Positions 1 through 10,963 of a stretch of DNA of 64,000 nt are shown in pieces. The DNA is from Gliomastix tumulicola. Its lineage: Eukaryota; Ascomycota; Sordariomycetes; Hypocreales; Bionectriaceae. Where the stretch lies: contig BCHX01000004.1 of the NCBI GenBank assembly GCA_001599755.1, positions 4,464,001-4,528,000 of the forward strand, read 5' to 3'. Every line of letters begins with the position of its first letter. Position 1 is the stretch's first letter. Made by a program: the position numbers and the translations under genes. The notes below the pieces were generated by a model. That model was not told the DNA's origin, did not search any database, and worked only from the letters and a program-made list of their open reading frames with translations.

Positions 1-2371
1 CCTCCTCCTCTTCCTCCTCCTCGGCCACGACCATCGGCTGTGCCACAAGCGCCTTCTCCTGCTCCGCCGCCAGCCTCCCCAGCTCCTCCTGGACACCGCC
101 CTCGAGCAGTGGCTCCAGCTCGACGTCCACCCTCTCCATCTCCTTCCAGCACGCCTCCCACGCGCCGGCCTTCATCAGCCCGTTGCTCGCGTACACCTTG
201 ACGCGGAAGATGCGGCCCGTCCCGAGAGAATCCTCCACGCGAATGTCGGAGCGGCACGTCGCGCACCAGTGCGTCTTGCCATCCGTGAAGCCCGCGCTGG
301 CACGCTGTGAACGCCGTCGTTCAGCGGCCTGCTCGTCCTCGCTGTCCTCTTCTTCTCCTTCCTCCTCCTCCTCGATGATCGTCATCTCATTCGACGGGCC
401 GAGGTAGTGTCCGCATTCGAGGATACGCGCGCGACGACGCAGAGGCAGCTCCAGCGCCTCGAGCAGCCGCTCCTCGAGAACCTCAAAGTCGTTCTGAGGA
501 TGCGGCAGCAGGATCCCGCGCTCGCAGACCGTATCACCGAGCCGGTCCTGCAGCGCACGCCACGCCGAGCGTAACCCTTTACCCTCGGGCGACAGCTCCT
601 CCGTCGTCGCGGCCTCGAGGACGCCCGCCCACGCCCAGCGGAGCGGCAGCAGCGTCGCATGCAGCAAGACGAGCGGCGGCGTGGCCCTCTTAAAGCGCGG
701 CGGCGTCTTCTTGGGCGAGTACTGTGCTGACACACTGGGTGATCCAAGACGCGAGACCGTCGGGAGAGGTGTCCGTCTACGGCTGGATCTGGGCGATCCG
801 ATGACCGACGGGGGCGGCGAGGACATTTGAAGCGCCTTGACGGATGAGGGTGAGCGGAAGGCCGGTCTGGGTGTCCCCCTCACCGTCGGGATGAAGTCTT
901 CCTGCTCGTCATCATCATCCGCGTAGTCATCGAGACGGGAGAAGTCAGAGATGCGCGGCGCCCGCATGCGTTGCGTCACCGAAGACTCCATCTTCCGCTG
1001 GTGCTGGTGGTCCGACTCGGACACGGAGCCAACAGAGCTGCGCGGACTGTGGTCGCTGAAGACATCGTCCTCGTTCTCGTGGTGGGAGCTGCTCTCTGCC
1101 TCGTCTGCGGCGGGAGGCACTGGCTCTTCATCCTCGACGGACATGAGGGGCTCGTCTGCCTCGTGGACGTCGGAGTGGCGGGGGCTTGATGTCCTTGAGG
1201 GCTGTTCTTCTTCCTCTTCAGCGGGGAGAGTGGGTGTCTGAGGCTCGTCGGCGACAGACTCGTGGGCATCCGAGGGACGAGCGCTGGCCGTCCTTGAGTT
1301 GGAGACGAAGCTCTGCTCTTCCTCGACTGTAGATTCGTGGGCGTCGGAGGGCCGGGCACTGGATACCTTCGACTCGGACACGAAGCTCTGATCCTCAGCT
1401 GTAGCCTCGTGGACGTCGGAGGGTCTAGCGCTAGATACCCCCGACTCGGATATGTAGCTCTGTTCCTCGGCCTCATGAGCGTTAGAGTGCCGGGCACTAG
1501 ACACCCTCGAGTCAGAGACAAAGCTCTCCTCGGCAACAGACTCATGAACATCCGAAGGCCGGGCGCTGGACATTCTGGACCCGGACACGAAGCTCGCGTC
1601 ATCTGCGAGGGACTCGGCATCCTTAGCATGCTTTCCCCGGTCCTGGTTGATCTGTGCGACGATGTCCCTCGCCGCAGCGTGGATCAGGGCCTCGGTTCTG
1701 CCGGATGCCCGTCGGCTCAGATGAGAGCCGTTCGACACGGCAGATTCCCGTCTGGACTCCTCCTGGGCGTCGTCCTGCTCGAGCATGCTCTCCCCCTCGT
1801 CGTCATACTGGCTGCCGAGGTCGGTCCTCTCGACTGTGCCACTAGAGTTCCGGCTGACAGCTGACATGGCGGACTCACGGCGAGAGTGCGAGGCTTGGGT
1901 GTCTGTCTCTTCCTCGACACTGTTGAAGCTGGCTTCATGATCCAGCACCGAGTCATCCTCGTACGTCCGTCGAGACCCGTCACTCCGGTCAGAGACATCC
2001 GAAGCACGCCGGGAGGCCTGATCCCCTCCCCGACTCGACACCCCGGACTCCCTCCTCGAAACATCATCCTCCTCGGGGATCTTGCCCCCAAGATCCTCCA
2101 GCATGGCATCAATTTTCCCATCCACCCCTTCCATTCCGGGCTCGTCAACAAGCGTGCTCGCCCTCGTCATATTCGACTCGACCGCACTATTCGGCAGGCT
2201 CTTCTTGTACTCCTCCTCGTCGTTCTCGTCAACGTCCTCGTTCAGGAGCGTAGACTGGTCTCCCCGGAGACCCTTCTCAATCTCGGACGCAGCGGGGCTC
2301 GCAAAGTCGTGTTCGTCGACGGTGTCTTCGTGAATCTCGAAGTCGAGGTCTGCCTTGTTCCGTCGCGGCAT
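1..2371 (-). CDS. Large Ser/Glu-rich regulatory-type protein, C-terminus cut by window edge
   Basis: Reading the minus strand from an ATG at 2371, one frame stays open through position 2, giving about 790 residues with no stop, so the gene continues beyond the left edge. The N-terminus reads MPRRNKADLDFEIHEDTV and is followed by a long acidic, serine-rich, probably disordered region. Between 1158 and 1600 the protein carries six imperfect copies of a 22-33 residue unit around SSARPSDVHES. A more ordered segment follows (LLPLRWAWAGVLE; ECGHYLGPSNEM), then an acidic run at the window edge. Proteins with this kind of start are often labelled 'pathway-specific nitrogen regulator' in fungal annotations, but I see no DNA-binding domain in the visible part and do not claim that function. 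The frame is well supported; the role is unknown. Confidence 0.82.
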   Translation of the reverse strand, partial: MPRRNKADLDFEIHEDTVDEHDFASPAASEIEKGLRGDQSTLLNEDVDENDEEEYKKSLPNSAVESNMTRASTLVDEPGMEGVDGKIDAMLEDLGGKIPEEDDVSRRESGVSSRGGDQASRRASDVSDRSDGSRRTYEDDSVLDHEASFNSVEEETDTQASHSRRESAMSAVSRNSSGTVERTDLGSQYDDEGESMLEQDDAQEESRRESAVSNGSHLSRRASGRTEALIHAAARDIVAQINQDRGKHAKDAESLADDASFVSGSRMSSARPSDVHESVAEESFVSDSRVSSARHSNAHEAEEQSYISESGVSSARPSDVHEATAEDQSFVSESKVSSARPSDAHESTVEEEQSFVSNSRTASARPSDAHESVADEPQTPTLPAEEEEEQPSRTSSPRHSDVHEADEPLMSVEDEEPVPPAADEAESSSHHENEDDVFSDHSPRSSVGSVSESDHQHQRKMESSVTQRMRAPRISDFSRLDDYADDDDEQEDFIPTVRGTPRPAFRSPSSVKALQMSSPPPSVIGSPRSSRRRTPLPTVSRLGSPSVSAQYSPKKTPPRFKRATPPLVLLHATLLPLRWAWAGVLEAATTEELSPEGKGLRSAWRALQDRLGDTVCERGILLPHPQNDFEVLEERLLEALELPLRRRARILECGHYLGPSNEMTIIEEEEEGEEEDSEDEQAAERRRSQRASAGFTDGKTHWCATCRSDIRVEDSLGTGRIFRVKVYASNGLMKAGAWEACWKEMERVDVELEPLLEGGVQEELGRLAAEQEKALVAQPMVVAEEEEEEE
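1158..1600 (-). repeat. Six tandem imperfect coding repeats, 66-99 bp spacing
   Basis: On the plus strand the core GCCTCGTGGACGTCGGAG and its variants start near 1158, 1257, 1332, 1404, 1470 and 1539, giving spacings of 99, 75, 72, 66 and 69 bases, all multiples of three. In the minus-strand protein the units read approximately (E)SFVSxSRVSSARPSDxHE. Copies differ by substitutions and by 1-3 codons, so the array is degenerate but in frame. Confidence 0.85.
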
Positions 2372-4131
2372 TGGGGAAGCGTTGTGTGGAAAAAAAAGCG
2401 GATATGTACTAGTAGCAACTTTATAAAAATAAAAAGCCGGTTGTTGAGCTTCAATGCAATGCAACACCGGAGCAAGTAAACAAACAAACAACGGACGGAG
2501 GTGGTATCGTATAACACAAAGGATATTGCGTGGCGGGCGCCAGATATACAGGAGCAACCACACCAAAAGAGGCAGATTCGCAAATCACAAACAGGGAAGA
2601 TCGCTGCAGCTGACAATAGTGATAGAGGAAAAGGCGGTCGAAAAGGGTGGGTGGGATGTGGCGGTTAGTGGTTGGTCAGGCATCATCCTGCATGCATGTG
2701 TCTTGGTTGTTTACTTGCGTCGCCATGGCAACCGTGCCATGTCACCACCCTAATCCTAGTCATTGCAGAATCTCGGATGACGAACCACGTCGACTGTGAG
2801 ACGCTGGCTCAATTCGGCAAGGCTTGAGCAGGCGCGTAGATAAACGTTCTCTGCCATCATGGATATACGCAGTGTTGTCTTATCTGCGCAAGTCGCTGCA
2901 TCGCGGGCGTCTCCCAGCTTGGCCGTGGGGTTATTCCCTTCGCCCTTCCATATAGTAATAACGCCTGATCACATTTCAATCCAGATAATTAAAGGAGATT
3001 AACTACAGTAGAAAACGGACTCTTTCACATTGAAATCATGTCTTGGCGTTATCCAACTCCCGCAAGCCCCTTCTCGAGCACTAGTACTTGTTGCCGGTGC
3101 AGTGCAAGTACTGCCAAAAAGCACAACGACACTCCTCGACCAAGTACCTCTCATTTCTACACGAGCCTCCTCTTCTTCTTGCAGACCATTTGCAAACTCG
3201 AGCCCCAGTGCTACATTGATGAACACCCAGCCCCCAAAAGAGAATATGATGTGCCCAAAGCAGGCAGAGCGGGAGAACCGTATTAAAATACTTGGCGTAT
3301 GCCCAAGTGTTGGATGGGTAAGTAGGGAAGGCTAGAGGTCGGACAGCGTGAACCATGTAAAGAGTCATGTGCAAGGCATCCACAGTGTCTTCATAAGATC
3401 ACGAACACAAGTAGCTGTTAGTATAGTACGTAACGGGACGTTGAATTTATAGGCACATGCTACGACTGAAAGTCGCCGTCACTAGGTGCTAAGATAATGA
3501 ACGTGTCACTCGTCGTACATACACTGAAGCATGAGACACACAAATGTAGTAAGAAACTGCCTATATCCCGTCTTCCCGTGGGAAAACAAGATGGCAATGT
3601 ATATATAAAAATCAATCTCGAATAGATACAACAGAATTGGAAATCCCAACCACCAAGAGAGGAAAGAAAGGGGAGGAATTGCACACGCGCCGAGGCAAGC
3701 CGCCACCCCTTATGGGGCCACGGGTTCGTCTCGGCGATAAATAGAAGAAAAGCAGCGGGTGTATAATATATCCCTTCATTCAACGTGGATGCTCGTCACC
3801 ACCAGAAACCCCCTTCTCGCTTGTGCGTGTGTGTGCATGTGTCTCATCGCGCCGCCACGTACTGCGCGGCTTCCCGAATTCCAGTCCCAACATGATCAGA
3901 TCAGATATAGTAAAAATAGGAAAACTCCACGTCGCAGTCCCTCCCGATAGCTCCTTAGCTGCAAACTTCCAACCCAGAACAACCAACAGAAAAAAGGAAA
4001 GAGCAGTAAATGCACAAGTCTATCCGGTTTGCCAAAGAAACAAAACAATATTGTCTAGCAATACTCAGCGCACTATGCGGCGCGAGAAAGAGAAAAGCGG
4101 AATAGTAGAATGGAATACAACATCTGTAAAG
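2372..4131. other. Intergenic: 5' region of the 1-2371 gene and 3' region of the kinase gene
   Basis: Both flanking genes lie on the minus strand, so this 1.76 kb should hold the promoter and leader of the left gene and the terminator of the kinase. Reading frames here are short and unlike proteins. A near-perfect X-box lies at 2719-2732. The segment 3570-3650 is relatively AT-rich. I see no RNA gene. Confidence 0.6.
2719..2732. promoter_or_regulatory. Candidate RFX-family X-box
   Basis: The sequence GTCGCCATGGCAAC fits the X-box consensus GTHNYYATRRNAAC at every position and is nearly palindromic. It lies about 350 bases upstream of the start codon of the 1-2371 gene, a plausible promoter position. 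RFX proteins (Crt1/Sak1 type in fungi) bind such sites. Binding here is inferred from the motif only. Confidence 0.45.
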
Positions 4132-7100
4132 CTAGTCGAGGTCGGCAGACGGTGTGGTGTCGCCGTCGCCGCCGTGGTCGGAGGCGCCCGTACTCGTCGT
4201 TGGCTTAGCAGTCTCGATGCTTGTCGTGCTAATGTTCGTGTCTCGCCTCTTGGCTCCAAAGGGTCCCTTAGGCTTAGAAGGAGTCAGGGCAGCCATAGAC
4301 TTTCTCTTCGACTGGGCCATTAGGAGAATGCCGTCATCGCTGCCCTCCTCGTCCTCATCATCCCCATCGTCACTGGCAGGACTCAAACGACCAGTATCAG
4401 CCGAAGCTGACTCAGAACGGTGATGGTCCACTCGCAGGGTTACCGAGCCACTCATCATAGCCTGTGGGTGCGAAAATACCTCGTCCAGAGGGAAGCCATT
4501 CGTAGGCTCCTTCTCATAGGCGGGTGGTGTGAGGGAATCGGTGGTCTCGAGAAGCGACGGCTGCATCTTGACCAGCCCAGGGCGGCCCAGTAGCTCGGCC
4601 TCCATGTCTGCGGACACAGAGCTTGCTCCGCTTAGCAGTGCCGGCAGTGAAGGGTCCGAGTGAAAGGTGTGCTGGGAGTCGTTCTTGGGAGGGTGGGCGG
4701 ACACTGGGCTGGTGACTTCACTTGGGGCAGTAAGCGGGGTGTTCAGCCCGTCGATGCTCTCTGTGCTTGACGACTTGACGGTGGTCATCGTGTCACCTCG
4801 CGATGGTGCGCCAGGGTGGTGCGACCACTCATCATCGTCCGAGGGCGCGCAGGGGGGCTCCGAAGCATCGGCGAGACCGGGCACGCACGAATGACGGCGA
4901 TAGTTGTGAAGAGCCTCTTGTACACGAGCGTAAGACTCGGGATTTGACTTGGTGTGCTTTCGAGCACCCTGCGAAACGACGTCGCCGTTCGCGACGTCCT
5001 GCGAGGCCTCGTCGTCCTCCGCCTCATTGGAAGCGTGAGCCATGGAAGTGGCGAGAGGTGACACGACGCTAGTGCGATTCTTAGCCTTGACTAGATCCAC
5101 GGAGCGCATGGGTCGAGGATGGCATGGAGTTACCGGACGTGCCATGTCTCCCGGAGCGACTGCATGGCTCAGTCCCAGTATCGGGCTGGCATGCTTGTCA
5201 GGCACGCCGAACAACCCACGGTCCACGGATCGAGAGCGGGAAGTCTCATCGTCTCCAAGCTCGATCTTGCGGGCATTCCTCACTTCGTCCAGGAGGAATC
5301 CACTGTGCATTTCGCGGACCCCGTCGTACGAGGGGCTCGCCGGCGTCGTATGCGACTCAAAGTTTCGTGACGTCCTCTTGAAGAGCTGATGCGTAGGCTT
5401 GCTGAGGGAGTGTCCGTGGCGATGGCGAGGTCGGAAGCCTGAATCCCTCGCTGCCTCCAAGGCATCGATCTGAGCCTGCTCCTGGGCATTGACAGGGGGC
5501 AGGACAGTCGCCATGGGGTCGTACGCCAGGGTGTCTGCCTGTGCGGCCTTGCTAGACGCGAGAGCTTCCCTCATCGTCTCGAAGAAACCCTCGTCAGGCT
5601 TGAGGCTTCGGCGACGCTCGTCCCTTGCGTAGGTCGTTGGGGGCCCGTTGAACATGCTCGTATCCCCCGACGAGCTTGCCACACTGCTGGCAGCGCGTCG
5701 ACGAGGCTTGGAGTCGCTGCGCTCAACCAGCGGCTGCATGACCTTGCCGATAGTCTTCTTGACCACGGAGCGGGCCCTCTCCAAGAACGTGAGGGGCACA
5801 ACGGCGTCGGACACATCGCGCTCGTTGACCTGGATCTTGCGTCCCGAGGATGGCCTGCCAGGGTCGGTGTCGTCGAGCCATCCTATGGGGTTCGGCACGC
5901 CCTGGATGACCCATTTGTGGCGTTTGATGTCCCTGAGCCTGATTCTGTGCTCTGGGTTCTTAGTAAGCATCTGTCGAAGCAAGTCGTGAAGTTGGTCGTC
6001 AATCTCCTCGTAAGCCAAGTCATTATCATTACGGTAGGAGGGGTGCGTTGCGTGTCGGTTATATAGCGATGTCGTAACGGGCGAAGTGGACGGGTCAACC
6101 GGCCTGAGTCTTCGGTGCGGGATATACACCTCCTCGGTGGCAATCTTCCTGAACATCTGAAACTCGTCCTCGGCCAGGAAGGGGATACGAGCAAAGATGA
6201 GGCAGTAGAGCGTCACACCAAGGGACCACACATCGATCTGCTCCGAGACCTTGGGTTGCTCAACGCTGACATCAGTGTAGCAAAGCTCGGGAGCGAAGAA
6301 GGCCGGGGTGCCGACGGTTTTGGCGAGCTCGAGGTCGTCATCAAAGTCCTTGGCTTCTGATTCCGAGACCGTCTCGTCCATTTCACCGTCCCGGATGGGG
6401 CGGCCAAAGTAGGAGACACCGAAGTCTGAAATCTTGACCCTGTGGCCCTTGCACCACAGCAGATTCGCAGGCTTGATGTCTCTATGCACCACGCCTTGGT
6501 AGTGCAGGTACTCCAGTCCAAGAAGGGTGTCGCGGAACACAGACCGGGCCTGATCCATGCCGAAGCAAGGCACGTAGGAGAAGTCATCGGCGAAGGAGTC
6601 GTGCGTCTGAGGATAGTAGTCGACCGAGGACATGTGGGAGATGATCGAGTCAGCGACACTGGGTCGACGGCCTCGGTAGTTGTTGTCCTCGGTATAGGCG
6701 CCGTACATGGTTCCCTCGAGATGCGTGGCGGAGTGCGGGTTGGACCGCAGCGGGCCAGGCGTCTCCATCTCCTCGCTCTCCCACCCATAGTCGTCATCAG
6801 GCTCCGGGAGAGCCATGGGCATCCCCACCGACGCAACGGACTGTGACCGCGAGGGACCCCTAGAGGGACCACGAGAATGATGACGTGAGCTCGGTCGCGA
6901 TGGCATGCCATCGCTGATAGCAAAGTCCTCCTTGGATGAAATGCGCGAGTGGCGACCGTAACTGCTCCCCGACTCATCAGCAGCGCCGTGCTCAACGCTC
7001 CAGTAGTCGACGGGTCCAGCGAAGTTCTGCGCCATCTTCGCCCTCTTCCATTCCTTCACGACCTGTCGCTGCTCGAGCATCTGTTCGTAGCGCTCCTCCT

Positions 7101-8004
7101 CGGGAGTCCGGTGCTCGCCGTGCATCTCACGCTCGACGCGGCGACGCTCGTATTGGCAGATGTGAGGCAATCCCTTCTTGCGCCAGACGATCTCGCCGTA
7201 CTCGGCGTGCTCGAGGACCATGTAGATCTTCTTGAGTTCGGGGTCGTCGATGACTTCGAGCAAGGCGACGACGTTGGGGTGGCGGATCTTCTTGAGGATG
7301 GCGATCTCCTTCTTGGTCTTGTCCTGCGGCGACATGGCGGTCACCTTGCCCAGCCGTCTCTTCTTAGAGAAGCGCGGGATGATCTTGATGGCGACACTCT
7401 CGCCAGTCTCGAGGTTGCGGGCGAGTTTAACCTTGCCGTGCATGCCGCGACCAATCTCTTCGATCACCTCATACTGGTTGATGAGCTTCCGGCCCGTCGT
7501 CACGTCAGAATCGATGAGCGCCTTGTGTGTTCTGTCGCAATACTGTTAGCAACTACAGACCAAAACGGTCTCGTGGCGGAAAGCAAAGCCAGCCCTGCGT
7601 CCGCCACCATGGTCACGGTCCACTTACTCTCTGACTTTGTAATGTTGCAACGGGTGCAGAGGATGCAGAAAGGGCGCCTCGTTCGGATCGGGCAAGGGCG
7701 AGGTCGCCTCGGAGAAGGACGTCTGGTTGAGGTTGTGTCGCGAGATGTTCGGGCTGAAGAGCCCCGGGGACTGTAGAGGGGTGCTGCTGCTGGTGCGCAG
7801 CGGCAGCTGCGTCGAGGGCGGGAGGTGGGTGAAGAGGTGAGGCTGCACAGGGTGCTGGTGCAGCTGCTGCTGGCTCAATGTTGTCGTCATGGCGGTCGTG
7901 GGCCTGGGTGCAGCCGTCATCGTCGCCGTCGGCGGGGGTGGGGGAGGAGAGGACCGCTGCAGCGGCGGCTGCTGCAGCTCGTGTTCTGAGGCGGAGGGAT
8001 CCAT
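4132..8004 (-). CDS. ssp1: Ser/Thr protein kinase, CaMKK / SNF1-activating kinase family (Ssp1-like)
   Basis: Two exons, 8004-7628 and 7531-4132, join across a 96-base intron (donor GTAAGTG, acceptor GACAG, branch-like GCTAAC) to give 1258 residues. The join restores VRETHKALIDSD ahead of TTGRKLINQYEV, as expected for this family, so the apparent GTG start at 7503 is not real. The kinase domain spans about residues 146-672: glycine loop IGRGMHGKV, VAIK lysine near 175, catalytic HRDIKPAN near 475, then DFGVSYFG and an APE-type segment (FFAPELCY). A roughly 195-residue Ser/Arg-rich insert separates the hinge region (GEIVWRKKGLPHICQYERRR) from FGMDQARSVF. A long disordered C-terminal tail follows. 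Homologues phosphorylate the activation loop of SNF1/AMPK-type or CaMK kinases in stress and nutrient signalling. Family assignment is firm; the ortholog name is inferred. Confidence 0.9.
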
Positions 8005-8440
8005 GGCAGCGAGATGGAGGAGAGAGTTCGTAGGGAGTTGTACGCGGAGGCTCGCTTCGACATGGCGAGAGGACGCTTCAGTGGCAGGCTCGCGGGGGAG
8101 GCGGGCCAGGCGGGCTGTAGCAACGTCCGTTTAACCAGCCATTGTGACAGCCCTCGAAGACAGCGAGATTCGGCAGTATGAATTCGAGCACTCGGGGTCG
8201 ACGATCGAGGGTAGCGTAAGGGTTCGGTCGTCTGAGAGAATTGGCGATGGAAAGTTGAGGACAGAGAGAAAATAAAAAAAGGAGAGTCGGGTCTTGATGT
8301 TGAAAGTGTGAGGTGTGTAGCACGGGACGGCAAGGCAGGCAGGCGATGGTGGGTGATGGTTGAAGTAAAGTGGGCGAGAAAATGCAAGGTCCAGGTCCAG
8401 GTCAGAATCCAGAGCCAAGAGGAAAGGTACGAGGGTACAA

Positions 8441-8482
8441 AGATACAAGTGACAAGCTACAAGTTACAAGATACAAGATACA
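8441..8482. repeat. Short tandem array of a 7-base TACAAGW unit
   Basis: The stretch contains five or six close copies of TACAAG(A/T), some separated by TGACAAGC, ending in TACAACC. It lies about 440-480 bases upstream of the kinase start codon. Confidence 0.7.
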
Positions 8483-8730
8483 ACCTGGATGGGGCTAAGC
8501 CGCAGTAGTTCGTCCACTCACGGCCGCCGGTGACATCGGCAAGGACTGAGGCAAGGGTGCGTTCCTCTGATCCCTACAAGCCTGAGCGAGCCCATCATCC
8601 GGTGGGGTCGCGTCTTGTCTTGACTCTGGACCTGGCAGCCCACCAGGATACCGTACAGTGCCGCCTGGCACGGCCTGCATGAAGTGATGTAGGTGTGGAT
8701 GCGGGTGTGGATTGGGTGTGAGTGGACGCG

Positions 8731-8731
<1 letters not shown>

Positions 8732-8763
<32 letters not shown>
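8732..8763. repeat. (GCT)n trinucleotide microsatellite, about 10.7 units
   Basis: Uninterrupted GCT/CTG repeats. A plus-strand frame through it would encode polyalanine, but that frame has no other support as a gene, so this is treated as non-coding. Confidence 0.9.
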
Positions 8764-10948
8764 GACTGCGTTGCGTTGCGTTGCGTCGAGGCCAGGTCCA
8801 GTTCCAGTTGATACCTTACGATACCTGATCGGTCATGGGCCAGCCGGCCAAGCCAAGCTGAAAGTCGGTCCTGTCTTGTCTCCTGGGATGAGACAAAGAA
8901 ATCCAGTCCGACGGCCAAGATGCCGGATGCGTAACCAGAATGACGACTGGCCCCAGACAAAGACGGCAGGGACGGGCACGAATACCGACAAGTTTGCTGT
9001 CGTACACGTCAAAAGCCCATTCTTTCTTATCCTCGAAGATCTCCCCGGGCAAGGACCAATTGCACGGCCAGCTGTTATCTGGGCGAGATACGATGTCTCC
9101 CGCAAGGAAAAAAGGACGGGGACTGGCTGGTGCGCAGGAGAGACACGGTGGAGTACGAGTAGTAGCAAATGGGCCGTGCGGCGATCGAGATCAGCACAGT
9201 ATGGGCAGGTGCTGGACTGTCCTGTTCTGTCTTGCGTTGTCGAGACTTGCCCGCGCTGGATGTTTGAGGCCAGCCAACGGAAGAGCGGCGTGGCGATGCT
9301 ACGCCCTGACGTAGGCCAGAAACAGAAGCCACGCGCAATCATCAGCTGCAAAGGAGGGGGAGTGGTGCTGTTGCTGCGACTTCTTACACTCCCTCACGCT
9401 CATGCTCACTCTCACTGTCTGAAGGTGAGGTGGGGTTATCTCAGCGAGGTGAGACACAGTTGACAGGATAAGAGAGCAGGGTGGGGCCACAGGACCCAGA
9501 GTTAGGCAGAGTGGAGTCCGCCTCCAGGCTCCTCGCCCCCTGTAGCTCCCTGGAACCTGGCCCCCCTGCCGCCGCTGCATCACTCGCAGGGCCCCCTAAC
9601 ACGGGCCTGACTTAGCAAGACCTTACAGAGGGGGCCAAGCAGCAAGCCCCCCCTTATCGTCCGCCGCCAGCCATTGGCCAGTTGCTATTTTCAATGCTTG
9701 TCCGGGTTGGGATCGTCGTGGCCTCGGCGCCGATACATCATCCCTCCATGGGCGAAAAGGAAAAGACTGCCGAGCTGCACGGACGGAAAATAGACACTAG
9801 CCACCTTGCTTGATCATCAAAGAAAGCCAAACACACACACACACACACGCAACGGGGGGCGGGCGTGAGCACGTTGTTGTGCGCCTACGCCATGTCTCAA
9901 CCCAGATTAAAAGCCTCTTTGCGGTAGGGGAACACAAGAGGGCAAATTTTGGGAAAACAGAAGGGCGAGTCGAAGAAGAAGAAAAAACCAAGCCTCGACT
10001 CTTGATCGACCCAGACCCAAGAATTCAGCGCTATTCGCAAGCCACAGCGCGCTACCTGGAGAAAAAGAGGGTGTAGCGGACGGGGTGTCACTGATTCTCT
10101 CTGGCCTTCTCCGCCCTTCGCCCCCTTTTACCCTCCCCCTCAAAATTCTAAAATCTTCCGCTGCACTCTCGCTCAAGCTGACCAGAATCATTCTGCTACT
10201 TGGGATGGTGTAAGCTAGCTGCCCCCAGACCGGACAAACAAGACAGACAGAGAAAGATACCCCGTGAATGGAGAAAGAACTCAAAGGGACTCCGGGTCCA
10301 GGCCAGGCTGGACTCGCAGGGCCGGCAAGTGATTAAAGGGCGCAGCAAGCACGGAGGCCCTGTACGTCAGTAGAAAAGGGAAACGAATCAACAAGGCGTG
10401 CAGCCCGGGCATGTAGCATCGTGACCTCGCCCCAAGCCCGAGAACCAACCAACCACTCCCCCTCCCCCCCAAGAACAGAGAGAAGAAAAAACGAGAAAGT
10501 CCGGCGGCGCCCACGATGCTACTAGCCGGCAACGCCGTTCTTTGCGGTCCCAAGCTGGCCGATCTCGGGACGGCAGGAGGCCAAGGACAAGTTGAGGAGA
10601 GTTTCCCTGTCATAGCGCCAACCTTGGGTTGCACCGGCTAGTCTTGGACGGGCGGAGTGTGCATCTTCGACGCTTGGGCCAGTTTCCTGCGTGTGATGGT
10701 TGTCCAGAGAGTTTTGGCCGGAGCCAGCCACAGCGAGAGAGAGACGATGGACGCCTCCTCCAAGAGGGGCACACGACACACACCCGACAGAGTTACACTT
10801 TGTTGCGTTTTTGCCTCGATCAACGGTGCTGGGCCTTATTACATAGCTTACACGTAGTTATCGTACCACTATCAGGGTCTGAAAGTTCGACGAGCAGGAT
10901 CGAAGCGGTGACGGAAGCACCATCGCTCCTCCGGACGGGACAGATTCG

Positions 10949-10963
10949 CCCCCCCCCCCCCCC
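10949..10963. repeat. Homopolymer of 15 C
   Basis: Fifteen consecutive C residues in intergenic DNA. The true length is hard to sequence and may be unreliable. Confidence 0.9.

Noticed and set aside
7501..7503. GTG at 7503 as the kinase start
   Set aside because: An upstream exon with a proper intron gives an ATG start and restores the conserved RETHKALIDSD segment.
8693..9463. 256-codon plus-strand frame with polyalanine
   Set aside because: The alanine run is just the CTG microsatellite; the remainder has arbitrary composition, overlaps equally long antisense frames and shows no domain.
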